Of a DNA stretch of 64,000 nucleotides, positions 51,624 to 60,282 are shown piece by piece (position 1 is the stretch's first letter; every line of letters begins with the position of its first letter). The stretch is taken from contig NZ_KE387023.1 in the NCBI RefSeq assembly GCF_000430045.1, positions 2,617,288-2,681,287 on the forward strand, written 5' to 3'. Source of the DNA: Calidithermus chliarophilus DSM 9957. Its GTDB lineage: Bacteria; Deinococcota; Deinococci; Deinococcales; Thermaceae. Under the pieces are notes generated by a model. It was not told the DNA's origin. It worked only from the letters and a program-made list of their open reading frames with translations, and did no database searches. The translations under genes were made by a program, and so were the position numbers.

Positions 51624-52382
51624 TCAGGGCATGGCCTGCAATAGGCCTTTGACGTAGCTCGCCATGCAGGCGTAGGTGAAGTCGCTGGGGTGGAAGTGGT
51701 CCTCCGCCAGGAGCCGGGTGAAGGGCAGGCGTAACTCGGTAACGAGGTGCTTCATGATGGTGTAACGCGGCACCAGCGGGACCCCCGCGGCGTCGGCGAT
51801 TTCGGCCAGGGCTTCCTGGTAGCGGCGGTAGCGCTCGTTCTGGGCGGCCTCCGGGAAGAACTGCCCGTCCATGAGGATCACCTCGATGCCGCGCTCGCGC
51901 AGGGTGGTGAGGGCGAAGGTGACGCTGCGCTTGAAGGCCGCGAGGTCGGTGCGGTTGATGGCGTCGTTGGTGCCGGTCTGCCAGATCACCAGATCCGGCT
52001 TGAGGGCGAGGACTTCCTGCTCGAGCCGCACGACCAACTGCTGGTTGACCTGCCCGCCCTGGCCCTTGTTGATGACGGTGACGGAGCTGGCGGGGAAGGC
52101 CTGCTTGAGCAGGTCCTGCAGCACCGCGGGGAAGGCGGCTTTGGGGGAGGAGGCCCCTACGCCCTCGGTGCTCGAGGTGCCGATGGCTACGATGGTGACG
52201 GGCATCCCGGCGCGCAGCTTGTTCACGGTGTTACGGATCTGGCGGGCAGGGGGGTTGGGGAACTTGTTGTACTCACAGAGCGCGATGGGGTTCGGTTCGC
52301 CCTGGGCCTGGGCGAGGGACGGCCCCGGCCATGCCAGAGATGCGGCGAGCCCCGCGAGTAAATAGGAACCAAACCGTGGCAT
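51624..52382 (-). CDS. Secreted SGNH/GDSL hydrolase
   Basis: A 252-aa exported esterase or acyltransferase. Signal peptide MPRFGSYLLAGLAASLAWPG (cleavage around AQA, residue 24-26). SGNH blocks: block I VAIGTSSTEGVGAS (nucleophile Ser, GTS in place of GDS), Gly in NKGQGGQ, GTNDAI with the Asn, and block V DHFHPSD (Asp and His). The upstream 197-codon extension is not coding. It probably acts in the envelope together with acyltransferase-3, for example in adding or removing acetyl groups on polysaccharide. Confidence 0.84.
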   Translation of the reverse strand: MPRFGSYLLAGLAASLAWPGPSLAQAQGEPNPIALCEYNKFPNPPARQIRNTVNKLRAGMPVTIVAIGTSSTEGVGASSPKAAFPAVLQDLLKQAFPASSVTVINKGQGGQVNQQLVVRLEQEVLALKPDLVIWQTGTNDAINRTDLAAFKRSVTFALTTLRERGIEVILMDGQFFPEAAQNERYRRYQEALAEIADAAGVPLVPRYTIMKHLVTELRLPFTRLLAEDHFHPSDFTYACMASYVKGLLQAMP

Positions 52383-52639
52383 GACGGGAAAAAGCTTAAC
52401 CCGGAATTGGAACAGCGCATGTGATATGGCACAGAATGAGTAGGGGACCCGGTCCCGGCACATCTTCACCTCCCGGCGTCGGTGCGACAAAATACCCGAC
52501 GATACCGAAAGCCTAGACTGCGGGCGCAATGCAAACGCAACGGAGGTGGCGCGATGATTTCTCCGGCTGCTGGCCGAAAGGCAGCTCGTATCTGGTTTTA
52601 ACCACGGGCCACGGGCTACCGGCCACGGGCCATTTGTTC
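52383..52639. other. Gap without a supported gene
   Basis: It holds a TAGACT box (52513-52518), a perfect ribosome-binding site GGAGG and a 15-codon open frame (52554-52601, ending TAA) that is too short to call. It ends with four CCACGGGC units of the composite repeat (52600-52630). Confidence 0.5.
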
Positions 52640-53407
52640 TTAACCCTCGCTCGAGGCCGCCCCGGCCCGTTGGGGCTGGTAGCGGCGGAAGATCAGGGCT
52701 TCGCCGACGCGGCCCTCGAGCACGGGCACCGCCGGGGAGGCGGCGACCCGGGCGCAGAAGGGGACGTCGGCCTCGAGGCCCACGCGCTGGAGGCTCTTGG
52801 CGGCGAGGGAGAGGCCGAGGGGCTCGAGGGGGTCGGGGTAGGTGCGGCGGGTGGCGAGGGCGATGAGGGTGCCGTCCTGGAGGTCGTAGCTGCCCATGAG
52901 CTGGATGAACTCGGCCAGCACCCCGGCGGTGTAGGTGTCGTCGAGGCCGACCTGGCCCCCGGCCCCCGCGCACAGGATCGCCACCTCCTCGGTGGCGAGG
53001 TCGTTGGCGAGGCGGGCCGCGGCGTGGGCGTTGTAGAGCGAGGCCAGCAGGACGTGCTTGGCGGTGGCCGCGGCGATGTGGGCGGCGCGGGTGCCGTTGG
53101 TGGTCGCCATCACCACGGTTTTGCCGGTGACGGGGGCCTCCAGGGCCTCGCGCGGGCTGTTGCCGTAGTCGAAGCCCGCGGGCATCAGGCCCCCCTCCTC
53201 CCCGGCGATGACCACGTCGTGGTCCTTGAAGGCGCGGGCCTGCTCGAGGCCGGCGCTGATGTAGATGGCGCTGGCCCCGGCCTCGAGGAAGGCCGCGGCG
53301 GTGGTGGTGGCGCGGATGACGTCCACCACCAGCACCACGTCGGGGTAGGTGAGGCCGGGCTGGGGGAGCAGGTCCACCCGCAGGCGCTTGGGCGTCGAGG
53401 CGTTCAC
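52640..53407 (-). CDS. comB: 2-phosphosulfolactate phosphatase family protein (ComB)
   Basis: A 255-aa Mg-dependent phosphatase of the ComB family. Signatures are [19 protein letters not shown] at the N-terminus, [29 protein letters not shown] and [13 protein letters not shown]. In methanogens the enzyme takes part in coenzyme M synthesis; in bacteria without that pathway the substrate is unclear. The GTG start overlaps the rpe stop (GTGA) with GGGAGGGG upstream. This is unrelated to the competence ComB proteins. Confidence 0.85.
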   Translation of the reverse strand: MNASTPKRLRVDLLPQPGLTYPDVVLVVDVIRATTTAAAFLEAGASAIYISAGLEQARAFKDHDVVIAGEEGGLMPAGFDYGNSPREALEAPVTGKTVVMATTNGTRAAHIAAATAKHVLLASLYNAHAAARLANDLATEEVAILCAGAGGQVGLDDTYTAGVLAEFIQLMGSYDLQDGTLIALATRRTYPDPLEPLGLSLAAKSLQRVGLEADVPFCARVAASPAVPVLEGRVGEALIFRRYQPQRAGAASSEG

Positions 53408-54081
53408 AGCCCCTCCCGCAGGGCCTGGAGGTTGTGGGCCACGCCGGCTTTGCCGTTGAACACGCTCGAGCCCGCCACCAGCACCTGGGCCCCGGCCTCG
53501 GCGCACTGACGGGCGGTCTCGCGGTTGATGCCCCCGTCCACCTCGATCAGGCAGGCGGGGTTCATCTCGTCGACCATCTGGCGCAGCAGGCGCAGCCGGG
53601 GGAGGCTGCCCGCGATGAAGCTCTGGCCGCCGAAGCCGGGGTTGACGGTCATGAGCAGGGCGATGTCGAGGTCGGGGAGGAGGGGCTTGAAGAAGCCCAG
53701 CGGGGTGCCCGGGTTGATCGCCAGCCCGGCCTTGAGGCCGAGCTCGCGGACGCGCTGGACGGCGCGGTGGGCGTGGGGGGTGGCCTCGGCGTGGACGGTG
53801 AGGTGGTCGGCGCCGGCGCGGGCGAAGTCCTCGAGGTAGCGCTCGGGCTCGACGATCATCAGGTGCACGTCGAGGGGGACGCGGGCGACGCGCTTGAGGG
53901 CTTCGACCACCACCAGGCCCATGCTGATGTTGGGCACGAAGCGGCCGTCCATCACGTCGACGTGGATCCAGTCGGCTCCGGCGTCCTCGGCCTCGCGCAC
54001 CTGCTCGCCCAATCGGGCGAAGTCGGCGGCGAGGATGCTGGGGGCGATGCGGATTCGCGGGGAGATAGCAGGCTCGGACAT
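53404..54081 (-). CDS. rpe: Ribulose-phosphate 3-epimerase
   Basis: A TIM-barrel metal enzyme of the pentose phosphate pathway, 225 aa from MSEPAIS. Residue blocks: [31 protein letters not shown] (metal His/Asp), [22 protein letters not shown] and [11 protein letters not shown]. An eight-codon N-terminal extension is possible. The promoter is probably TAGACT at 54128-54133. It is coupled to comB. Confidence 0.93.
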   Translation of the reverse strand: MSEPAISPRIRIAPSILAADFARLGEQVREAEDAGADWIHVDVMDGRFVPNISMGLVVVEALKRVARVPLDVHLMIVEPERYLEDFARAGADHLTVHAEATPHAHRAVQRVRELGLKAGLAINPGTPLGFFKPLLPDLDIALLMTVNPGFGGQSFIAGSLPRLRLLRQMVDEMNPACLIEVDGGINRETARQCAEAGAQVLVAGSSVFNGKAGVAHNLQALREGL

Positions 54082-54162
54082 AGGGCGATCGGTCGCAAAG
54101 CGCAAACAGACCGGCTAAGGTCGGCTCAGTCTACGGGGTTCGTGCGGTTGTGGCTGGGTAAT

Positions 54163-54840
54163 TTAGCGCAAGCCGAGCATGACCTCTTCAAGGCCGGAGG
54201 GGTCGAGCAGTTCCACCGAACCGCTGCCCAGCTTGACCAGCTCCTCGTCGCGCAGGGCGTGCAGCACGCGCGTGACGGTCTCGCGGCTGGTGCCGGAGAG
54301 CTGGGCGAGCTCCATGTGGGTCAGGCGCAGCTTGTTGCCGCCGTTGTAAAGCTGGCGGCTGAGCTTGATCAGGGCGTAGGCCACCCGCCCCCGGGCCTCC
54401 TCGAAGGAGAGGACCTCGAGCTCGAGGTCGGCCTCGCGCAGGCGCTTGGCGAGGATCACCGCCAGGTTGTGCAGGATCTCGGGGTAGCGGCGCACCAAGC
54501 TCCAGTAGCCGTCCTGGTAGAGCACCAGCAGCACCGCGTCCTCCACCACCTCGGCGCTGGCCGAGCGGGGCTGGTCGTCGAGGAGGCTCATCTCCCCGAA
54601 CACCTCGCCGGGGCCCAGGTAGGCGAACATGCGCTCGCGCCCGTCGAAGTAGGTGCGGTAGATGCGCACCTTGCCGCTTTGCACCACGTACAAGGCCGCC
54701 CCCAGGTCGCCGGCCTCGAAGATCAGTTTGCCTGCGGGGTAGCTGCGGGCCACGAAGGCCTCGCGGGCCACCTGGAGGGCCGCTTCAGGGACCCCCTGAA
54801 ACAGCGGCGTCTGGGCTAGCGCTTGGGTGTCGGTGAGCAT
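54163..54840 (-). CDS. Crp/Fnr-family transcriptional regulator
   Basis: A 225-aa activator or repressor. Cyclic-nucleotide-binding beta-barrel (residues 15-120), with FGEMSLLDDQPRSASAEV keeping the Gly-Glu and Arg-Ser of cAMP-binding CRP, then a long dimer helix and an HTH_Crp domain (MELAQLSGTSRETVTRVLHAL). There are no Fnr-type cysteines. T. thermophilus has several such regulators (Crp, SdrP and others); I cannot say which this is. TAGATT lies 7 bases before the ATG: leaderless. Confidence 0.88.
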   Translation of the reverse strand: MLTDTQALAQTPLFQGVPEAALQVAREAFVARSYPAGKLIFEAGDLGAALYVVQSGKVRIYRTYFDGRERMFAYLGPGEVFGEMSLLDDQPRSASAEVVEDAVLLVLYQDGYWSLVRRYPEILHNLAVILAKRLREADLELEVLSFEEARGRVAYALIKLSRQLYNGGNKLRLTHMELAQLSGTSRETVTRVLHALRDEELVKLGSGSVELLDPSGLEEVMLGLR

Positions 54841-54926
54841 TGGCCTTAATCTATAGGCTGAGGTCATCGTTTGCCAAGCGCGAAGGCGCCGACGATGAAG
54901 CCGAACCCTCCCGTCAGGAGCCGTCC

Positions 54927-55556
54927 GTGGTGCTCGACGTCGTAGACCTGAGCTATTCCTACCCCGAAGTCCAACTCTTCGACCGCCTCACCTTCTCCCT
55001 CCGCCCCGGCGACGCCCTGGCGCTGCTGGGCCCCTCGGGCAGCGGCAAGACCACGCTGCTGCACCTCGTAGCCGGGCTGCTGCGCATCCAGCAGGGCGAG
55101 GTGCGCTGGGAAGGCCGCCCCATCGCCCCCTTGAGCGAGGAGGAACTGGCCCGCCTGCGGCTTTCCTACCTGGGCCTGGTGTTCCAGCACCACTACCTCC
55201 TGGCCGAGCTCACCGCCCTCGAGAACGTCCTCGTCACCGGCTACCTGGCGGGCGAGGTGGACCGGGAGTGGGGCCTCGAGCTGCTGCGCAAGGTGGGCCT
55301 CGAGGCCCGCGCCCACCTCCTCCCCAAGGCCCTCTCCGGCGGTGAACGCCAGCGCGTGGCCCTGGCCCGCGCCCTCTACAAACGCCCCAAGCTCCTCCTG
55401 GCCGACGAACCCACCGGCTCCCTCGACGCCCGCAACGCCGAGCGCATGGTCGAGCTGATGAAAAGCCTCTGCCGCGACCTGGGCACCGCCCTGCTCATCG
55501 CCACCCACGACGAGCACCTGGTCACGGATTTGCCAGAATTGCGGCTGGGGGGGTAG
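54927..55556 (+). CDS. ABC transporter ATP-binding protein, LolD/MacB type
   Basis: A 209-aa ATPase from the GTG after AGGAGCCGTCC; a longer frame would overlap the Crp start region. Walker A GPSGSGKTT, Q-loop VFQHHYLLAELTALENV (typical of LolD/FtsE/MacB), signature ALSGGERQRVA, Walker B LLLADEPTGSLD, H-loop ATHDEHLV. No permease gene follows within the window, so its partner lies elsewhere. Divergent from the Crp-type regulator, which may control it. Confidence 0.87.
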   Translation: MVLDVVDLSYSYPEVQLFDRLTFSLRPGDALALLGPSGSGKTTLLHLVAGLLRIQQGEVRWEGRPIAPLSEEELARLRLSYLGLVFQHHYLLAELTALENVLVTGYLAGEVDREWGLELLRKVGLEARAHLLPKALSGGERQRVALARALYKRPKLLLADEPTGSLDARNAERMVELMKSLCRDLGTALLIATHDEHLVTDLPELRLGG

Positions 55557-55589
55557 CCGAGGGCTGAAGGGTGTATGGGGGAGGGAATG

Positions 55590-55765
55590 GAGGCTCGTGG
55601 CGTGCGGTGAAAAACCCCCACCCCAACCCTCCCCGCCCGCGGGGAGGGGGTATCCCCCCCAGCCCCCCTTGCTAAGGGGGGTGAAGAAGGGGCGTTTCGC
55701 GTCTTGCGTTTGGCTATCAGCTATCGGCTATCGGCTATGGGCTATCGACCCCCGACGCCCCACCC
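55590..55765. repeat. Composite intergenic repeat, copy Q (full length, reverse)
   Basis: GCTCGTGGCGTGCGG, arms CCCTCCCCGC and GCGGGGAGGG, CCCCCCTTGCTAAGGGGGG, GCGTCTTGCG and six GCTATCGG octamers. It fills the gap between two plus-strand genes. Confidence 0.85.
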
Positions 55766-55790
55766 CCCGAACCCGGTATGCTGAACCGGT

Positions 55791-56507
55791 ATGGCTTTGC
55801 ATATCCGTGCCAACCTGGGCGACATCGCCCCTCTCGTGCTCCTGCCGGGTGATCCCGGCCGGGCCGAGTGGATCGCCGAGACTTTCCTCGAGGACGTCAA
55901 GACCTACAACACCTACCGGGCGCTGCTGGGCTTTACCGGGACCTACAAGGGAGTGCCGGTCTCGGTCCAGACCAGCGCGATGGGCGGGCCCTCCACGGCC
56001 ATCGTGGTCGAGGAGATCATCAACCTGGGGGTGAAGGCCATCATCCGGGTGGGGACCACCGGGGGCATCGACGGCAAGGTGGAGGCCGGGACGCTGGTCA
56101 TCGCGCAGGGCGCGGTGCCGCTCGACGGCACCACCCGGCAGTACCTCGGCGGGCGTCCCTATGCGCCGGTGGCCGACTGGGACGTGCTCGAGGCCCTCGT
56201 CGGCTGCACGCGTGAGGCGAAGCTGCCCTACACCGTGGGCCTGATCTCCACCGAGGACGCCTTCTACGCCACGAGCCCTGAGGCGGCCCGCGAGTGGGCG
56301 AAGTTCGGCGTGGTCTCGCTCGAGATGGAGTCGGCGCCCCTGTTCCTTATTGCCAAGATGCGCGGCGTGCGGGCCGGGACCATCCTCACCGTCTCCAACC
56401 AGATCGGCGACACCTCCTTCGTGGCCCAGGAGATCCTGCAGGCCGGGGTGGAGAACATGACGCGGGTGGCCCTCGAGGCCCTGCTCAAGCTGAAGGACAA
56501 GATCTGA
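55791..56507 (+). CDS. deoD: Purine nucleoside phosphorylase (DeoD/Udp family)
   Basis: Phosphorolysis of nucleosides to base and (deoxy)ribose 1-phosphate, 238 aa, hexameric type. Motifs: LLPGDPGRAEWIA (phosphate loop), VGTTGGIDG, VAQGAVPLDGTTRQYLGGRPYAP (quoted across positions 56100-56170) and SLEMES (ribose-binding Glu-Met-Glu). Very like the Thermus PNP from memory; uridine phosphorylase is the alternative. A TATGCT box lies 8 bases before the ATG. The next gene begins 8 bases after the stop. Confidence 0.87.
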   Translation: MALHIRANLGDIAPLVLLPGDPGRAEWIAETFLEDVKTYNTYRALLGFTGTYKGVPVSVQTSAMGGPSTAIVVEEIINLGVKAIIRVGTTGGIDGKVEAGTLVIAQGAVPLDGTTRQYLGGRPYAPVADWDVLEALVGCTREAKLPYTVGLISTEDAFYATSPEAAREWAKFGVVSLEMESAPLFLIAKMRGVRAGTILTVSNQIGDTSFVAQEILQAGVENMTRVALEALLKLKDKI

Positions 56508-56515
56508 GGTCGAGC

Positions 56516-57319
56516 ATGAAAGAGCCTTTTGAAAGCCAGATCCCCGAGTTCGAGTTCCTCTCTTACGAAGTGCGCGAGCGGGTCGCCGTCGTCACCATCC
56601 GCCGCCCCCAGGCCCTCAACGCGCTCAACCAGGACCTGCTGTTCGAGCTCGCCGCCGTGACCGACGTGATCACCCAGGACCCTGAGGTGCGGGTGGCGGT
56701 GTTCACGGGCGAGGGCCGGGCCTTCGTGGCCGGGGCCGACATCTCCCAGATCGCCGACATCCAGGACGCCTTCGCCGGGCGCGAGTTCGCGCTGCTGGGC
56801 CAGACCGTCTTCAACGAGATCGCGGCCCTGCCGGTGCCCACCATCGCCGCCATCAACGGCTTCGCGCTGGGCGGGGGCCTCGAGCTGGCCCTGGCCTGCG
56901 ACCTCCGCGTGGCGAGCACCAAGGCCAAGCTGGGGCTGCCCGAGGTGAGCCTGGGCATCATCCCCGGCTTCGGCGGCACCCAGCGCCTGCTGCGCCTGCT
57001 GGGGCGGGGCCGGGCCCTCGACCTCATCTTCACCGGGCGGCACGTCCCGGCCGAGGAGGCGCTGCAACTGGGCCTGGTCAACCGCGTGGGCGAGGAAGCG
57101 CTGGAGCTCGCGCTCGAGCTCGCCCGCTCCATCCTCAAAAACGGCCCGGTAGCCCTGGCGCTCGCCAAGGAGGCCGTCACCCGCGGCGAGGGCCTGGAGC
57201 TCGACGAGGCGCTCGAGGTCGAGGCCGACCTCTTCGGCTTCGCGGTCACGACCCAGGACATGAAGGAGGGCACGCGCGCCTTCCTGGAGAAGCGGGCGCC
57301 GGAGTTCAAGGGGGAGTAG
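56516..57319 (+). CDS. Enoyl-CoA hydratase/isomerase family protein
   Basis: A 267-aa crotonase-fold enzyme. Oxyanion-hole segments FVAGADISQIADI and ALGGGLELALACD; both catalytic Glu positions are filled (GGLELALACD and GLPEVSLGIIPGFGGTQRL), which favours a true 2-trans-enoyl-CoA hydratase in beta-oxidation. The upstream in-frame extension overlaps deoD and is rejected. The start is near GAGGTCGAGC. Pairing with a nucleoside phosphorylase has no obvious metabolic reason. Confidence 0.88.
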   Translation: MKEPFESQIPEFEFLSYEVRERVAVVTIRRPQALNALNQDLLFELAAVTDVITQDPEVRVAVFTGEGRAFVAGADISQIADIQDAFAGREFALLGQTVFNEIAALPVPTIAAINGFALGGGLELALACDLRVASTKAKLGLPEVSLGIIPGFGGTQRLLRLLGRGRALDLIFTGRHVPAEEALQLGLVNRVGEEALELALELARSILKNGPVALALAKEAVTRGEGLELDEALEVEADLFGFAVTTQDMKEGTRAFLEKRAPEFKGE

Positions 57320-57326
57320 GGGCGTA

Positions 57327-57525
57327 CGGTTAGCGCTGATAGCCGATAGCCGAACGCCTAACGCCTAACGCGGGTCGTACGCCGTACGCAAAACGCAAGA
57401 CGCCAAACGCCCTGGCCCTAGACCCTCAACGCTGGCGGGGAGGGCTGGGGAGGGGTGCCTTTCACCACGAGCCACAAGCTGACGGCTGTTCGCTGACCGC
57501 TGAAGGCCTAAAGCTTACCGCTCAG
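57327..57525. repeat. Composite intergenic repeat, copy R
   Basis: GCTGATAGCCGATAGCC, AACGCCTAACGCC, GGGTCGTACGCCGTACG, ACGCAAA/ACGCCAA heptamers, GGCCCTAGACCC, GGCGGGGAGGGC (the first hairpin arm is missing), GGTGCCTTTCACCACGAGCC and CTGACGG heptamers. The hairpin module is partly deleted. Confidence 0.82.
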
Positions 57526-57537
57526 GGCTTTATGCCC

Positions 57538-57543
57538 TACAAT
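57538..57543 (+). promoter_or_regulatory. -10 box, leaderless promoter
   Basis: TACAAT, 6 bases, then the GTG at 57550. Confidence 0.55.
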
Positions 57544-57549
57544 TGCCGA

Positions 57550-58440
57550 GTGGACGAGCCCAACAAGGTCCAGGAGCACGTTGTCCAGCTCACCAGCCCC
57601 AAGGCCAAGCTCTACCTCGAGGCCGACACCGCCATCCGGCGCGACCTGCAGGGCTTTCCCAAGGCCCTGCAAGCCTATGACCTGCTCTCGATGGACCCCG
57701 AGGCGCGGGGCCACTGGGACATGTCCAACTACATCACCATGCGCAAGCTGGGCTACAACGACCACGGCCGGGTCCACGCCCTGCTCACGGGGTCGGCCAG
57801 CGTGGCGATCCTCAAGCTGCTGGTGGAGGCCGGGGCCAAGCCCGACGTCATGGAGAGCGGGGTCGGCGACCTCGACGACACCTACTTGGTGGTGCTGCTC
57901 TCGACCATGTTGCACGACATCGGCAACCAGGTGCACCGCCAGCACCACGAGGCCTTCGGCGTGACGCTGGCGATCCCCCTCATCGACCGCATCCTCGAGA
58001 AGCTCTACCGCGACCCCGAGCAGCGCACCGAGCTGCGCAGCTTCATGCTGCACAGCATCTACACCCACGACCTCATCGCCGACCCGCTCACGCTCGAGGC
58101 CGGCGTCACCGCCGTCGCCGACGGCACCGACATCACCAAGGGCCGCGGCCGCAAGGCCTTCGCGTTGGGCTCGGTCGACATCCACTCCATCAGCGCCCTC
58201 GCCGTAGACGAGGTGCAGATCATGAAGGGCGAGCGCGTCCCCGTCGAGATCCGCGTGGTGATGAACAACTCGGCCGGCCTGTTCCAGGTCGAGGAGACCC
58301 TGACCCGCAAGGTGCTCAACAGCCCCATCCGCAGCATGGTCACGGTCACGGCGGCCACCCGTGACGAGCTCCCCGGCGACCAGCGCATCATCCGGCGGGT
58401 GCGGCTGCATCCGACGGAGCCGAGGTTTACGCTGGATTGA
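57550..58440 (+). CDS. HD-domain phosphohydrolase
   Basis: A 296-aa cytoplasmic protein with an HD metal-dependent phosphohydrolase domain: GRVHALLTGSASVAIL (first His, about residue 75), TMLHDIGNQVHRQHHE (HD pair, about 123), and a later His/Asp (MLHSIYTHDLIADPL). The C-terminal 110 residues (VDIHSISALAVDEVQI) look like a small beta-rich domain. The family is widespread in archaea and Thermaceae with no settled substrate; nucleotide or cyclic-nucleotide hydrolysis is plausible. GTG is chosen because the -10 box is 6 bases upstream. Confidence 0.78.
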   Translation: MDEPNKVQEHVVQLTSPKAKLYLEADTAIRRDLQGFPKALQAYDLLSMDPEARGHWDMSNYITMRKLGYNDHGRVHALLTGSASVAILKLLVEAGAKPDVMESGVGDLDDTYLVVLLSTMLHDIGNQVHRQHHEAFGVTLAIPLIDRILEKLYRDPEQRTELRSFMLHSIYTHDLIADPLTLEAGVTAVADGTDITKGRGRKAFALGSVDIHSISALAVDEVQIMKGERVPVEIRVVMNNSAGLFQVEETLTRKVLNSPIRSMVTVTAATRDELPGDQRIIRRVRLHPTEPRFTLD

Positions 58441-58450
58441 TGGCGTGGGG

Positions 58451-58722
58451 TATACGCCGAACGCCTAACGCCGAACGCCGATAGCCGGGCGCGGGTCGTA
58501 CGTCCTACGTCTTACGTCGTACGCGAGACGCAAGACGCAAAACGCAATACGCAAGACGCAATACGCCAAACGCCAAACGCAATACGCCTTGTTCCCCCCT
58601 TAGCAAGGGGGGTTGGGGGGGATACCTCCTCCCTGCCGGCGGGGAGGGTGGGGGAAGGGGGCTTTTCACCACGAGCCTGCAACTTCTCGCAACTTCGATC
58701 CCGTCCCTCGCCACCTCGCAGG
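58451..58722. repeat. Composite intergenic repeat, copy S (full length)
   Basis: AACGCCGATAGCC, GGGTCGTACGTCCTACGTC, about ten ACGCAAG/ACGCAAT/ACGCCAA heptamers, CCCCCCTTAGCAAGGGGGG, a CTCCCTGCC/GGCGGGGAG hairpin with a wobble pair, CTTTTCACCACGAGCC and a degenerate tail (CAACTTCTCGCAACTTCG). It lies in the convergent gap before aroH. Confidence 0.86.
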
Positions 58723-58725
58723 ACG

Positions 58726-59094
58726 CTACTGTGCGCTCTCGAGGTCGGGCCGTAGGCGTACGGCTTCGCGAAGGTATACGTGGCGGACCTGCTTTTGGGG
58801 GAAGTCAGTGTTCCAGAGCATCATCACGCGGATGACGCGGGGGAGGGAGCCGGGGACGGGCACCTCGCGGGAGTTGATGAGGGGGACCATCTGCATGCCG
58901 AGCTGGCGGGCGGCTTCGGCGGGGAAGGCGGCGTTGAGGTCGTCGGTGAGGGTGAAGATCATGGCGCCGATGGAGTCGAAGTCGGTGATGCGGTTGACCT
59001 CGAGCATCTTCTGCAGCAACTCGCGCGTGGCGCTCAGGATGGCTTCGCGGCTGTTCTCTTCAACGGTGATGGCTCCACGGACCCCTCTGACCAT
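58726..59094 (-). CDS. aroH: Chorismate mutase, AroH type
   Basis: Converts chorismate to prephenate for Phe/Tyr synthesis. The 122 aa match the trimeric AroH class of Bacillus and Thermus: VRGVRGAITVEENS with the N-terminal active-site Arg, DFDSIGAMIFTLTDDLNAAFP, and RVIRVMMLWNTD containing the second catalytic Arg. The C-terminal HVYLREAVRLRPDL is typical. TAGAAT lies about 9 bases upstream of the ATG. Monocistronic. Confidence 0.93.
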   Translation of the reverse strand: MVRGVRGAITVEENSREAILSATRELLQKMLEVNRITDFDSIGAMIFTLTDDLNAAFPAEAARQLGMQMVPLINSREVPVPGSLPRVIRVMMLWNTDFPQKQVRHVYLREAVRLRPDLESAQ

Positions 59095-59172
59095 ATGCGG
59101 GTGATTCTACTCCACGCGCGCGGCGCGGCGGGCGTTGTGGGGCTCGAGCTTGAAAGCGCCGCCTCCGGCTGG

Positions 59173-59210
59173 TACACTCTTGAAGTTGCCCGCACGACCA
59201 AGATCGTGCG
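59173..59210 (+). promoter_or_regulatory. Promoter and leader hairpin of rpmE
   Basis: TACACT (59173-59178), then a hairpin with arms CGCACGA and TCGTGCG (59191-59210) directly before the AAAGGAGCC ribosome-binding site. The position would suit autogenous control by L31, but this is inference. Confidence 0.45.
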
Positions 59211-59225
59211 AAAGGAGCCTCCGAG

Positions 59226-59441
59226 ATGAAGAAGAACCTTCACCCTAAACTGGTGCCGTGCAAGATCATCTGCAACGGCGAAGTGGTGCTCAACACCTAC
59301 TCCACCAAACCCGAAATCCACGTCGAAGTGTGGAGCGGTAACCACCCATTCTGGACCGGCCAGCAGCGCTTCGTCGACACCGAAGGCCGCGTGGAGAAGT
59401 TCCAGAAGCGCTTCGGCGATTCCTACAAGCGCAAGAAGTAA
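59226..59441 (+). CDS. rpmE: 50S ribosomal protein L31
   Basis: A 71-aa L31 with the conserved [33 protein letters not shown] and [16 protein letters not shown]. The zinc-binding cysteines of the C+ form are not kept: the first pair is C13/C17 with the wrong spacing, and the second pair is replaced by W-S-G-N. This is therefore a zinc-free type. GAAAGGAGCC is 6 bases before the ATG. A strong terminator follows. Confidence 0.95.
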   Translation: MKKNLHPKLVPCKIICNGEVVLNTYSTKPEIHVEVWSGNHPFWTGQQRFVDTEGRVEKFQKRFGDSYKRKK

Positions 59442-59474
59442 GAGCGCTTCCCACGAATACCCCGCACGGGGTAA

Positions 59475-59503
59475 AACACCCGCCGGGATCGGCGGGTGTT
59501 TGT
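59475..59503 (+). terminator. Terminator of rpmE
   Basis: Perfect stem AACACCCGCC/GGCGGGTGTT with loop GGGATC, ending TTTG. Confidence 0.8.
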
Positions 59504-59613
59504 GGGAGGCGCGGTAGGCGCTGCACCCCTCAGCCCCCTGTTCCGGCCGGAGCGGGGGGCTGAACTTTAGGGGGTTGTTGCGGCCAGAGGCGGCGGGTAA
59601 ACTCGGCCCCGAC

Positions 59614-60228
59614 ATGCCCCATCTGCCTTTGCTCCCTGGATGGATTGAAGTGGTGGTCGGCCCGATGTTCTCAGGCAAGTCGGAGGAGCTCATCCGCCGG
59701 GTCAAGCGCGCCCTGATCGCCGGGCAGCGGGTGATGGTGTTCAAGCCCCGCATCGACGACCGCTACCACGCCTCCGACGTCACCAGCCACGACGGCAAGC
59801 GGGCCGAGGCCGTCGCGGTGCGGGACTCGGTCGAGCTGCGGGCCCACCTCGGCGAGGAGATGCCCGAGGTGCTGGCCGTGGACGAGGTGCAGTTCTTCGA
59901 CCAGGGGCTCGTGGATCTGGCGCTCGAGCTCGCCGACCACGGGGTGCGCGTGATCCTGGCGGGCTTAGACCAGGACTTCCGGGGCGAGCCCTTCGGGGTC
60001 ATCCCCCAACTGCTGGCGAAGGCCGAGTACGTCGAGAAGCTGGCCGCGGTCTGCCCGGTGTGCGGCGCCCCGGCCACCCGCACCCAGCGGCTCATCGGCG
60101 GGCGCCCGGCCCGCTACGACGACCCGGTGATCCTGGTGGGGGCCAGCGAGAGCTACGAGCCGCGCTGCCGCAAGTGCCACGTGGTCGAAGGGCACCCCAG
60201 CGGGCGGCAGCGGGCCCACAGCCACTGA
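59614..60228 (+). CDS. tdk: Thymidine kinase
   Basis: ATP-dependent phosphorylation of thymidine for salvage; 204 aa, class II (TK1-like). P-loop [10 protein letters not shown] (residues 16-25), DEVQFFD (Walker B region), [10 protein letters not shown], and zinc ligands CPVCG and CRKCH near the C-terminus. ATG 59614 follows a TAAACT box by 10 bases, without a ribosome-binding site; a 13-codon extension upstream is unlikely. Confidence 0.95.
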   Translation: MPHLPLLPGWIEVVVGPMFSGKSEELIRRVKRALIAGQRVMVFKPRIDDRYHASDVTSHDGKRAEAVAVRDSVELRAHLGEEMPEVLAVDEVQFFDQGLVDLALELADHGVRVILAGLDQDFRGEPFGVIPQLLAKAEYVEKLAAVCPVCGAPATRTQRLIGGRPARYDDPVILVGASESYEPRCRKCHVVEGHPSGRQRAHSH

Positions 60229-60240
60229 GCTTCGAGCCTC

Positions 60241-60277
60241 GCGCCGGGGTCGCCGTCAGCCATGGCGACCCCGGCGC
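60241..60277. terminator. Bidirectional terminator between tdk and the convergent gene
   Basis: A 14-bp perfect stem, GCGCCGGGGTCGCC/GGCGACCCCGGCGC, with a 9-base loop, placed between two convergent stops. Confidence 0.75.
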
Positions 60278-60282
60278 TACGC

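Noticed and set aside
52554..52601. A 15-codon open frame with a perfect GGAGG
   Set aside because: Too short to support without conservation; it may be a remnant or a chance frame.
52383..52973. N-terminal extension of the SGNH gene to 449 codons
   Set aside because: It crosses a spacer and the comB gene in another frame, while the internal ATG begins a clean signal peptide.
52640..53407. ComB as a competence protein
   Set aside because: The motifs are those of the 2-phosphosulfolactate phosphatase family; the shared name with competence ComB is coincidental.
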